Of a stretch of 9,750 nt of DNA, positions 1-6,358 are shown piece after piece. The DNA lies in contig CALAZI010000212.1 in NCBI GenBank assembly GCA_937895955.1, positions 1-9,750 on the forward strand. The letters are read 5' to 3'. The notes beneath the pieces were generated by a model, which saw only the letters and a program-made list of their open reading frames with translations, was not told where the DNA came from and did not search any database. The DNA is from an uncultured Alphaproteobacteria bacterium. Lineage in GTDB: Bacteria > Pseudomonadota > Alphaproteobacteria > Caulobacterales > Parvularculaceae. The position numbers and the translations under genes were made by a program. The stretch's first letter is position 1; every line of letters starts with the position of its first letter.

Positions 1-560
1 TGCCGGCGCGGAATGTAGCGAAGGGCGTACATGTCCATCGCCTTTGAATAGCCCGCCGCCTCGACATGGCGCTGATACCAGGGGCGCCCATGCGGCATCA
101 TCACATAGGGCGGCGTGTCGAAGCCGTCGATCAGCAGCCCGCATTCTTCATTGACGCTGAAGGAAAACGGCCCAGCGATTTTCGTCATGCCTTTCGCGCG
201 CAGCCAGTCCTCGGCTGTCTTCAAAAGCGCGGCGAAAACTTCCGCGTCGTCGATCGCATCGAGAAAGCCGAAATGGCCGGTTTTTTCATTGTAATGCGCG
301 ATGAAGAGCGGATTGACGAAAGCGCTGATGCGCCCGGCGACCGCGCCGTTTTTCCTGGCGATGAAAAGCTGGACGTCCGCGCCTTTCAGCGCCGGATTGG
401 CGGCGGGGTTAAGGCGCGCATCGACCTCGAATTCCAGAGGCGCGATGTAATTCGGATCGTCCTTATAGGGAATTTTCCCCGCCGCGATGAACGCCTTGCG
501 GCCCGCCGCGCCGGATACGGGTTCGATGGTGATCGATGATGATTGCGCGCCGTCGGCCAC
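1..560 (-). CDS. bcerS: Bacterial ceramide synthase-like GNAT acyltransferase (partial, C-terminus off the left edge)
   Basis: The minus strand is open from a GTG at 558-560 to the window edge, giving 186 codons with no stop. A GAGG at 569-572 lies 8 bases before the GTG, and no ATG lies in frame nearby, so GTG is the best start. Visible landmarks are YKDDPNYIAPLE (residues 32-43), a beta-strand pair around LFIARKNGAVAGRISAFVNP (about 65-84), FGFLDAIDD, WLRAKGMTKIAGPFSFSVNEE, and a GLLIDGFDTPPYVMMPHG stretch. I recognise this pattern as the GNAT-fold family that includes the Caulobacter bacterial ceramide synthase, which N-acylates 3-ketosphinganine with acyl-CoA. The family call rests on remembered sequence pattern; the function is inferred from that and from the spt-acpR-cerR-aasR cluster beside it. 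It lies 218 bases downstream of the DUF2141 gene, behind a palindromic element, so it may have its own promoter. A general GNAT acetyltransferase of unknown substrate is the alternative. Confidence 0.8.
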   Translation of the reverse strand, partial: MADGAQSSSITIEPVSGAAGRKAFIAAGKIPYKDDPNYIAPLEFEVDARLNPAANPALKGADVQLFIARKNGAVAGRISAFVNPLFIAHYNEKTGHFGFLDAIDDAEVFAALLKTAEDWLRAKGMTKIAGPFSFSVNEECGLLIDGFDTPPYVMMPHGRPWYQRHVEAAGYSKAMDMYALRYIPRR

Positions 561-642
561 CCTGTTCGCCTCGTTCTTCGCTCCTAGGGCGTCCGATATA
601 GGCGATGGCGGCGGCGAAGTCGCGGTCTTCGGCTGCGTTTCT

Positions 643-769
643 CCCTCCCTTGAAAAGGGAGGGCCGGGGAGGGTTCAGACCGCGTGACGGAATTCGGTTG
701 AGGCCGCGAACCCTCCCGGACAATGCGCGCTGCGCTTCGCATTGTCCGACCTCCCTTTCCAAGGGAGGT
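643..769. repeat. Composite intergenic palindromic element (REP-like)
   Basis: This 127-base element is built from nested inverted repeats. Hairpin A is CCCTCCCTT / AAGGGAGGG (643-651 and 655-663, 3-base loop). Hairpin B is ACCTCCCTT / AAGGGAGGT (749-757 and 761-769, 3-base loop), nearly the same sequence as A. Between them GGGAGGGTT (667-675) pairs with AACCCTCCC (709-717), and CGGACAATGCG (717-727) pairs with CGCATTGTCCG (738-748). It sits between the stop of the DUF2141 gene (10 bases away) and the start of the acyltransferase gene. The architecture resembles dispersed REP-type elements of alphaproteobacterial genomes. It could end or protect the DUF2141 transcript. Only one copy lies in this window, so dispersal is inferred. 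Confidence 0.75.
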
Positions 770-778
770 GAAGAAAGA

Positions 779-1264
779 TCAGTTCTTCAGCCTGATCTCG
801 ACGGCAGCGCCCGCTTCGGCGACTTCAAAAAGCGCCTCCTCGATCGGCGGCGGGGCGAGGCGGATCTTCGGATTGCCGGAAACGCCGTAAGGCTCGGCGG
901 GAAGGCCGAAGGCGTTCTTGTCGAATTTCTGATTGGCGTTGACGTCGTGATAGGCCGCCGCCGCCCATTTGCCCGGCCCTGGCGCGTTGACACAGACCTG
1001 CGTCAGCGGCGCATGCGCGGCGTAGCGGACGCGGAAGAGCCGCCCCTGCTTGTTTAGGAAACCTTCCGGGTCGTTGCGGAAAAGCTCGACCGTCATCAGG
1101 CCGGCGCTCTGTCGGACGTTCGAGATGGTGACGCGAACCTCAAACGGATCGCCCTTGCAGCTGACATGCTCGAATGACGCGGTCGTCGAATTGTCGGCGG
1201 CGAGCGCGGCCGCGCCGGCGCCCGTTCCGAGAAATCCCGCGGCTAAAATCGCCTGACGCAACAT
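779..1264 (-). CDS. Secreted DUF2141 family protein
   Basis: The protein has 161 residues. A hydrophobic N-terminus (residues 5-22) ends in an Ala-Leu-Ala motif, which predicts signal peptidase I cleavage near residue 22-23 and a periplasmic or secreted mature protein. The mature part carries DUF2141 hallmarks: a strand rich in VRVTISNVRQSAGLMTVELF (43-62), then WAAAAYHDVNANQKFDKN (100-117), FGLPAEPYG (119-127) and a C-terminal strand with IEEALFEV. It is probably a small beta-sandwich. Two cysteines, C36 and C91, could form a disulfide. The family has no assigned biochemical function. The gene lies downstream of spt by about 105 bases, on the same strand and between the ceramide genes, so a role in handling sphingolipids at the envelope is an inference from position only. 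The start is the ATG at 1262-1264, with GGAT about 8 bases upstream. Confidence 0.88.
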   Translation of the reverse strand: MLRQAILAAGFLGTGAGAAALAADNSTTASFEHVSCKGDPFEVRVTISNVRQSAGLMTVELFRNDPEGFLNKQGRLFRVRYAAHAPLTQVCVNAPGPGKWAAAAYHDVNANQKFDKNAFGLPAEPYGVSGNPKIRLAPPPIEEALFEVAEAGAAVEIRLKN

Positions 1265-1369
1265 GGCGCTTCATCCTTCATCGGCCTGTCGCCCGCTCTA
1301 AGCGAATGGCCTGCCAAACAGGCGTCCCAAATCGGGCCGCAATGTGACTGCCAATCACATGCTGCGGAT
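1265..1369. promoter_or_regulatory. spt to DUF2141 gap with an inverted repeat
   Basis: This is the longest gap in the ceramide run before the DUF2141 gene. It contains a perfect inverted repeat, ATGTGA (1342-1347) and TCACAT (1355-1360) around 7 bases, and a weaker hairpin, GCCTG (1309-1313) with CAGGC (1319-1323). The first looks like a CRP/FNR-type half-site pair, but that family uses a 6-base spacer, so the match is imperfect. The gap could carry a DUF2141 promoter and operator or a partial transcript end for spt. No T-rich tract follows either hairpin and I see no clear -35/-10 pair. Confidence 0.3.
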
Positions 1370-2584
1370 TTATGACGCCGCAGCAGTCACCTTGGCGGAC
1401 GGGAACGCTTCGGCCAGCGCGCCATAGGCGGCGACGAGCCGGTCGATATCCTCATTCGTGTGGGCGGAAGAGACGGCGAGGCGCAGCAGCGATTCCTTGC
1501 CCGGCGTGCCGGGCGGGATCGCCATGTTAACGTAAACGCCGTTCTCAAGCAGGAAGTTCCACGCCGCGAAGGCGTCTTCCTTGGTCGGCAGAAGGACCGA
1601 AATGACCGGCGCCGGCTTCGACGCCAGTTTCAAACCGTATTGGGTCAGCGCCGCGTGCAGGCGATTGGCGTTCGCCCAGAGCTTCGCGGCGATTTCCGGA
1701 TGCTCCTTGATGTTCTTCAGCGCCGCGCCGGCCGAGGCGATCGTCGCCGGCGAGGGCGAGGCGGTGAACTGATAGGGGCGCGATGAAAAGCGCAGATATT
1801 CCGCTTGCGGATGATTAGAGGCGACGAAGCCGCCGATCGCGGCGAGCGCTTTTGAAAACGTGCCGGTATAAAAGTCGATCTCATCCATGACGCCTTCGGC
1901 TTCGGAAACGCCCTTGCCGGTCTCGCCGTAAACGCCGAAGGAATGCGCCTCGTCGACCAGAAGATAGGCGCCGTGCCTGTGCGCGACCTCGACGAATTCC
2001 TTCACCGGCGCAATGTCGCCATACATCGAATACATGCCTTCGATGCAGACGAGCTTGCCCTTGAATTTCGGATCGAGCCGGCCGAGGCGCTTGTCGAGGC
2101 TTTCAGGATCATTGTGACGGAAACGGATCGTTTCCGCGCCGGCGAGCGCGCAGCCGTCATAGATGCATGCATGACAATCGGCGTCGACGAGAACGACGTC
2201 CTCGGCCGGATTGATGAGCCCGGCGATGGCGCCGAGATTGGCGGTGTAGCCGGTCGAGAAAACGACGCAGTGCTTCAGCCCCAAAAAATCGGCGATGTCG
2301 CGCTCAAGCTTCTTGTGGCCTGAAAACGTGCCGTTGGCGAAGCGCGAGCCGGTGGTGCCCGTGCCTTCTCTGTCTAGCGCCGCTTTCGCCGCCTCGATCG
2401 CCGATTTCTCGAATGTTTGCCCGAGATAATTATGCGTGCCGGCGAGCACCGTTTCGCGCCCCTTTATCTTGGCGCGCGTCGGGCCGAGCACTTCCTCCAT
2501 CACGACGGCGAACGGATTTTTGCCGATCGCGGAGAGCGAATTGTAAAGGACCGCGTTCTTCTCGAACTTGTCGAAGAGACTCAT
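1370..2584 (-). CDS. spt: Serine palmitoyltransferase (3-ketosphinganine synthase)
   Basis: This 404-residue PLP enzyme of the alpha-oxoamine synthase family is normal in length for bacterial Spt. It condenses L-serine with a long-chain acyl thioester to 3-ketosphinganine, releasing CO2, in the cytoplasm or at the inner-membrane surface. Landmarks: HNYLG near residue 51, GTGTTGSRFANGT (74-86), DADCHACIYDG with His138 in the place of the cofactor-stacking histidine, EGMYSMYGD (182-190), DEAHSFG with Asp211 and His214, and TGTFSKALAAIGG with Lys245 as the Schiff-base lysine. The C-terminal RLAVSSAHT (368-376) matches the family's closing substrate region. KBL or AONS relatives share this fold, but the adjoining acyl carrier protein, acyl-ACP synthetase and reductase point to Spt. 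It starts 4 bases after the acpR stop, which suggests translational coupling. Confidence 0.92.
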   Translation of the reverse strand: MSLFDKFEKNAVLYNSLSAIGKNPFAVVMEEVLGPTRAKIKGRETVLAGTHNYLGQTFEKSAIEAAKAALDREGTGTTGSRFANGTFSGHKKLERDIADFLGLKHCVVFSTGYTANLGAIAGLINPAEDVVLVDADCHACIYDGCALAGAETIRFRHNDPESLDKRLGRLDPKFKGKLVCIEGMYSMYGDIAPVKEFVEVAHRHGAYLLVDEAHSFGVYGETGKGVSEAEGVMDEIDFYTGTFSKALAAIGGFVASNHPQAEYLRFSSRPYQFTASPSPATIASAGAALKNIKEHPEIAAKLWANANRLHAALTQYGLKLASKPAPVISVLLPTKEDAFAAWNFLLENGVYVNMAIPPGTPGKESLLRLAVSSAHTNEDIDRLVAAYGALAEAFPSAKVTAAAS

Positions 2585-2588
2585 ATGG

Positions 2589-2867
2589 TCAGCCCTGTTG
2601 TCCCTTGATGGCGTGGATCGCGTCGACCAGCTGGCCGATGGTTTTCGTTTCGGAAATCGTGTTCACCGGAATCGAGATGTCGTAATAATCTTCAATGTCC
2701 ATCACGATATCGAGGACCGAGACGCTGTCTACTTCAAGATCGGCGACAAGATCGACATCGCGCGTCAGCTTGACGCCCTTCTGGTTCAAAGGCTCCAGAA
2801 GCGAACAGATGCGCCGATAGACGAGATCGTCGTCCGCCTGAATGCCAGAATTCTCAACGCCCGCCAT
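2589..2867 (-). CDS. acpR: Dedicated acyl carrier protein for sphingolipid synthesis
   Basis: A 92-residue acyl carrier protein. The phosphopantetheine attachment site is Ser48 in ADLEVDSVSVLDIV (42-55), followed by the acidic helix DIEDYYDISIPV. The motif is DSV rather than the DSL usual in housekeeping AcpP, and the N-terminus is extended by roughly ten residues; both fit a specialised carrier. In alphaproteobacteria a dedicated ACP beside spt supplies the acyl chain to serine palmitoyltransferase, and this gene occupies that place between cerR and spt. The start is the ATG at 2865-2867 with GGAG 7 bases upstream, 27 bases after the cerR stop. The ACP call is secure; its dedication to Spt is inferred from context. 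Confidence 0.92.
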   Translation of the reverse strand: MAGVENSGIQADDDLVYRRICSLLEPLNQKGVKLTRDVDLVADLEVDSVSVLDIVMDIEDYYDISIPVNTISETKTIGQLVDAIHAIKGQQG

Positions 2868-2894
2868 ATCGTCGCTCCGAAATCCTCCGCGCCC

Positions 2895-3833
2895 CTAAGG
2901 CTGGATCAATCCCTGTTCTTGATACCAGCGGACGGTTTTTGCAAACCCTTCCTTTAGCGGCGTCGCCGCGCGCCAGCCCGTCGCCGCGCCGAAAAGATTG
3001 TCGCGCGCGACCCAGTCGGGATGAAAAAGCTCGTTCACCTGGCCCTGGCGGATCGACGGCGTCCTGCCGAATATCGTCTCCGCCGCGCGCATCCCTTCAT
3101 GAACGAGCGCGATCGCCGGTTTCGGGATGCGGAGCGCCATGGCGTTGTTGCCGTAAATCGCCGACAGGGCCTTGCCGATCTCGCTCCATGTGCGCCCGTC
3201 CGGCGTTTCGTCCTCAACCTCATAGACATTGCCGGGCGCGCCCTTCGCCGCCGCCGCGATGAAGGCGGAGGCGGCGTCCTCGACGAAGAGGAGCGAGGCG
3301 CGCGCCGGCGTTTCGGTCGCCGGCTCGAACGCGAAGCCTGATTTCAGCATCTTGAAATAGGGAAGCGTGACGAGATCGCCCGGCCCGTAAATCGCCGGCA
3401 GGCGCAGCGCGATCCAGTCATTGCCGGCGGAGGCGCGCGCGATCGCGCCTTCGCTCTCGAATTTCGAGCGGGCGTAGGGCGAGGTTTCGGGCGCGCGCGC
3501 CGACAGCGATGAGGCGTGGACGAACCGCGCGCCGGCTTTCGCCGCCGCCGCGGCGGCGCGTTCGGCGCCGGCGACGTTGATGCGCGCGAAATCCTGTTCG
3601 GTGCGGGCGTGCGTTTCGCCGGCGAGGTGCATGAAAATATCGGCGCCGTCCGCGAGCGCCGCGAGCGCGGCGGCGTTTTCAAGGTCGCCCTCGATGATGT
3701 CGATGTCGCCGGCGCGTTTGACGCGCGCCTTGTTGCGCGCGAGCGCGCGCACCGCGAATCCTTCAGCGATAAGCTGGTCGATCAATGCGGCGCCGATGAA
3801 GCCGGTGCCCCCGGTCAGGGATACGCGCGTCAC
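2895..3833 (-). CDS. cerR: NAD-dependent epimerase/dehydratase-like ceramide reductase
   Basis: A 312-residue extended SDR. The Rossmann motif GGTGFIG lies at residues 8-14, the catalytic serine region HASSLSA at 106-112, and YxxxK at Tyr120/Lys124 (SPYARSKFE). HLAGETH (69-75) and INVAGAE (85-91) are typical of the family. In Caulobacter the equivalent protein beside spt reduces the 3-keto group of the N-acylated sphingoid base, giving ceramide; in that scheme reduction follows acylation, unlike the eukaryotic order. The start is GTG at 3831-3833, sharing GTGA with the aasR stop, so translation is probably coupled. The fold is certain from motifs; the substrate is inferred from the locus. A sugar-nucleotide epimerase is the less likely alternative. 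Confidence 0.88.
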   Translation of the reverse strand: MTRVSLTGGTGFIGAALIDQLIAEGFAVRALARNKARVKRAGDIDIIEGDLENAAALAALADGADIFMHLAGETHARTEQDFARINVAGAERAAAAAAKAGARFVHASSLSARAPETSPYARSKFESEGAIARASAGNDWIALRLPAIYGPGDLVTLPYFKMLKSGFAFEPATETPARASLLFVEDAASAFIAAAAKGAPGNVYEVEDETPDGRTWSEIGKALSAIYGNNAMALRIPKPAIALVHEGMRAAETIFGRTPSIRQGQVNELFHPDWVARDNLFGAATGWRAATPLKEGFAKTVRWYQEQGLIQP

Positions 3834-5608
3834 ACCCGGGCTTCTGCAAGCGCCTTCGGCGCGTCCGCATCAGCGATCGCCTCGTCGAATTCGCCGGCGA
3901 GGAATTTCTGTTTCACTTTCGCGCGCGACAGCTTGCCGGATGAGGTCAGCACCATCGAATGCGGTTTCGCCAAGATGATCGTCGCCGGCGCGCCGGCCGC
4001 CGCTTGAACGGTTTTGGCGATTTCGCGCTTCACATGTTCAAGCGCTTCGGCGCTCATGCCGCGGCGCTCGGCGACGACGACGACGCGCTCGCCGGCGCCG
4101 TCATCGACGGAAAACGCGGCGACGCCGCCCTGTCTGACGCCGTCGACTTTCTCGACCGCCCATTCGATATCCTGCGGCCAGATATTGCGGCCGTTGATGA
4201 TGATGAGATCTTTGGCGCGGCCGGTGATGACGATCTCACCGTCGAGGAAATAGCCCATGTCGCCGGTGTCGAGCCATTCGCCGTCATAAAGACGCGCCGT
4301 CGCTTCCGGGTCGGAATAATAGCCGGGCGTCAGGCTCGGCCCCTTGATGAAAATGCGGCCGACTTCGCGGTCATTGAGCGTTTCGCCGTTATCGCCGCGA
4401 ACCTCGATGGCATGGCCGGGAAGCGCCTTGCCGCACAGGACGAAGCCGCGGCGATGTTCCGGCGAGGTGACGGCGGAAGACGGTTGCGCGACGCCGGAGC
4501 GATTGTAATGGCGCATGTCGACCTGATCGACATCGACCGGCCTGCCGATTTCGGTGAAGGAAATCGCCAGCGTCGCTTCGGCCATGCCGTAGCTCGGCAG
4601 GAAGGCGCCGGCGTCGAAACCGACCGGCGCGAAAGCCTCGGCGAACATGCGGAGCGCTTCCGGACGCACCATGTCGCCGCCGATGCCGGCGACGCGAACC
4701 CGCGACAGATCGAGCGATCCTTCCTCGGCTTTCGAGGCGCGGCGCGCCGACAATTCGTAACCGAAAGACGGGCTGTAGGTGATCGTCGCCTTGTGCTCGG
4801 ACATGATGCGCAGCCACAAAAGCGGACGGCGCACGAAATCGGACGTTGCGATATAATCGACCGTGCACTGACCGTACATCGGCGCGAGCGCGAAGCCGAT
4901 AAGGCCCATATCGTGATAAAGCGGCAGCCAGCTCGCCGCGCGATCATTCGCTTTCAGCTTCAGCCCGTGCCTGGTGATCGCATGAAGATTGGCGTTCACC
5001 GACTTTTGCGTGCCGATGACGCCTTTCGGCGCGCTCGTCGAGCCGGAGGAATACTGGATGTAGCAAAGCTCATCCGGACCGAACGCCTTTGGCTCGGCCT
5101 CGTCATCGAGCGCGGTCAATTCGTCGAAGTCGAGAATGGCGACGCCGGTTTCGTTCTCAAGCGCGGCGATCAGGAAATCTTTCAGCGAAGCGGGGCCGAT
5201 CGCGGCGGCGGCCTTCGCGCCCTGAACCATCAGGCGCACTTGCGTCAGATAGCCGTCCTTGCCGCCGAGATTGACCGGTAAGGGCATCGGCGCCGGAACG
5301 AGCCCGGCATATTGGCAGGCGAAAAACGCGATCAGGAAATCAGGGCTTGTCTCGGCGACGATCGCAAGGCGCGCGCCGCGCTCAAACCGCGCCGCCAGCT
5401 TGCGCGCCAGCTTGCGCGCTTCATCGCGCAGCATGGAATAGGGAAGGCGCGCCTGCACCTCGCCGCGCAGATTGAAGAAATTGCAGCCGGTCTCTCCCGT
5501 CGCCGCATAGTCGAGCGCGTCGGTCAGCGTCGCGAACAGCTCGAGCTTGAGCGGCGTTTCGGCGCTCACCGTCGGCGTCGGTTTCGCATCATCAGGGAGG
5601 AATGACAT
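3830..5608 (-). CDS. aasR: Fatty acyl-AMP ligase / acyl-ACP synthetase of the ceramide cluster
   Basis: A 592-residue member of the ANL adenylating superfamily. It has the ATP-binding loop YSSGSTSAPKG (186-196), the LPLYHDMGLIG motif (228-238) characteristic of fatty acyl-AMP ligases and related synthetases, PSYGMAEATLA (338-348), WLDTGDMGY with Asp447 and Asp450, GRAKDLIIINGRN (463-475) with the hinge arginine region, and the catalytic lysine Lys559 in TSSGKLSRAK. It should activate a fatty acid to the acyl-adenylate and transfer it to a thiol; with acpR two genes downstream, AcpR is the likely acceptor. It is the first gene of the minus-strand run. A 12-base direct repeat near 5390-5420 encodes a doubled ARKL stretch (ARKLARKLA, about residues 64-72). 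The start is the ATG at 5606-5608 with a G-rich stretch about 5 bases upstream. An acyl-CoA synthetase is the alternative. Confidence 0.88.
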   Translation of the reverse strand: MSFLPDDAKPTPTVSAETPLKLELFATLTDALDYAATGETGCNFFNLRGEVQARLPYSMLRDEARKLARKLAARFERGARLAIVAETSPDFLIAFFACQYAGLVPAPMPLPVNLGGKDGYLTQVRLMVQGAKAAAAIGPASLKDFLIAALENETGVAILDFDELTALDDEAEPKAFGPDELCYIQYSSGSTSAPKGVIGTQKSVNANLHAITRHGLKLKANDRAASWLPLYHDMGLIGFALAPMYGQCTVDYIATSDFVRRPLLWLRIMSEHKATITYSPSFGYELSARRASKAEEGSLDLSRVRVAGIGGDMVRPEALRMFAEAFAPVGFDAGAFLPSYGMAEATLAISFTEIGRPVDVDQVDMRHYNRSGVAQPSSAVTSPEHRRGFVLCGKALPGHAIEVRGDNGETLNDREVGRIFIKGPSLTPGYYSDPEATARLYDGEWLDTGDMGYFLDGEIVITGRAKDLIIINGRNIWPQDIEWAVEKVDGVRQGGVAAFSVDDGAGERVVVVAERRGMSAEALEHVKREIAKTVQAAAGAPATIILAKPHSMVLTSSGKLSRAKVKQKFLAGEFDEAIADADAPKALAEARV

Positions 5609-6358
5609 TAACGCCCCCGGCTTTGGCCGAAAAACGTCCGGCCGCGTAAAAACCGCATCTCCAGCCTCAAAGCCATCGGGTCAGCCTCTCCGGCGGAGCT
5701 GTTGAAAACACCCGAGTTTCACACGGATTGAAAAACGCCCCAATCGCGGCCGCCGATTCCCCCGCCGCCGCTCTTCGTCGCCTTTCGGTCTAGTCGTCCG
5801 TCCGAAACCCGATCGCCGCCGCGCAGACAAAGCCCGCGCGACCGCAACCTTGGGCGGATACCGCCAAGGCCGTCAACGGGCAAGCCAAGGCGGCGCAGGC
5901 GCGTTTCAAGAATTACGCGCCGATATTTCACCATCGCCGCGGATTGGGGAGATTTTTCCTTTTTACTTTAAGGCGTTGCGAGCAAGGCGCCGGGGCCGCA
6001 CCGGCGCGCGCGGCGTCTGCTGACCCGATTCAAATCGCTGCCGAAACGGTTTCGCAACCCGCGTCGTCAGTAATTACGGATCCGAAATCGCATCGACAGA
6101 GCGATGCCTATAGGCCCGAAACCCTGCGGACGAGCAGCCTTGCGCGCGGCGAGGCCGGATTGGCGCCGGCTTGGCGTTTGTTCGCGTTCAACTTTCTGTT
6201 GATTTTGCGGGAGGGCTTTGGCAGTTGTCGCGCCGATCTGTAACGGGGACTGATTGAAGCGCAGGCGCGCCCCGGGGGCGACCCGGACGCCGCGGCCATC
6301 TCAGGGCTCTCCCCGTCAATTCCAGCAAATGGCCGCAAGGGCCGGGGAAGGGATACCA
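5609..6358. promoter_or_regulatory. Divergent intergenic region between aasR and hppA
   Basis: These 750 bases must hold the outward promoters for aasR (leftward) and hppA (rightward). I see no convincing gene: two short open frames (5719-5934 minus, 5944-6243 plus) lack ribosome sites and family features. Structures seen: CGATT/AATCG at 6026-6037; CGAAAC/GTTTCG around one base at 6042-6054; a hairpin CCTTGGGCGG/CCGCCAAGG at 5848-5869 with one bulged G; CTCCG/CGGAG at 5688-5698; GGCCG/CGGCC at 5625-5643. A poor sigma70-like pair, TTGGCA (6218-6223) and TAACGG (6241-6246) with 17 bases between, is the best hppA promoter guess I found; the -10 match is weak. No clear promoter is visible for aasR. 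Confidence 0.45.

Noticed and set aside
463..762. A 99-codon minus-strand frame across the palindromic element
   Set aside because: It overlaps the better-supported acyltransferase frame and its sequence is dictated by the repeat hairpins.
3959..5281. A 440-codon plus-strand frame opposite aasR
   Set aside because: A long antisense shadow, common opposite GC-rich genes; composition rich in Arg, Asp and Ala with no domain, whereas the minus strand has all the ANL motifs.
5719..5934. A 71-codon minus-strand open frame in the divergent region
   Set aside because: No ribosome site before its ATG, Arg/Gly-rich composition typical of chance frames in GC-rich DNA, no recognisable domain.
5944..6243. 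A 99-codon plus-strand open frame starting at TTG
   Set aside because: Rare start without a ribosome site, low-complexity sequence with no domain; more likely the regulatory region and leader for hppA.
6254..6358. N-terminal extension of hppA
   Set aside because: The extra 35 residues are Arg/Pro-rich, unlike any membrane pyrophosphatase N-terminus, while the ATG at 6359 has a proper ribosome site and gives the usual length.
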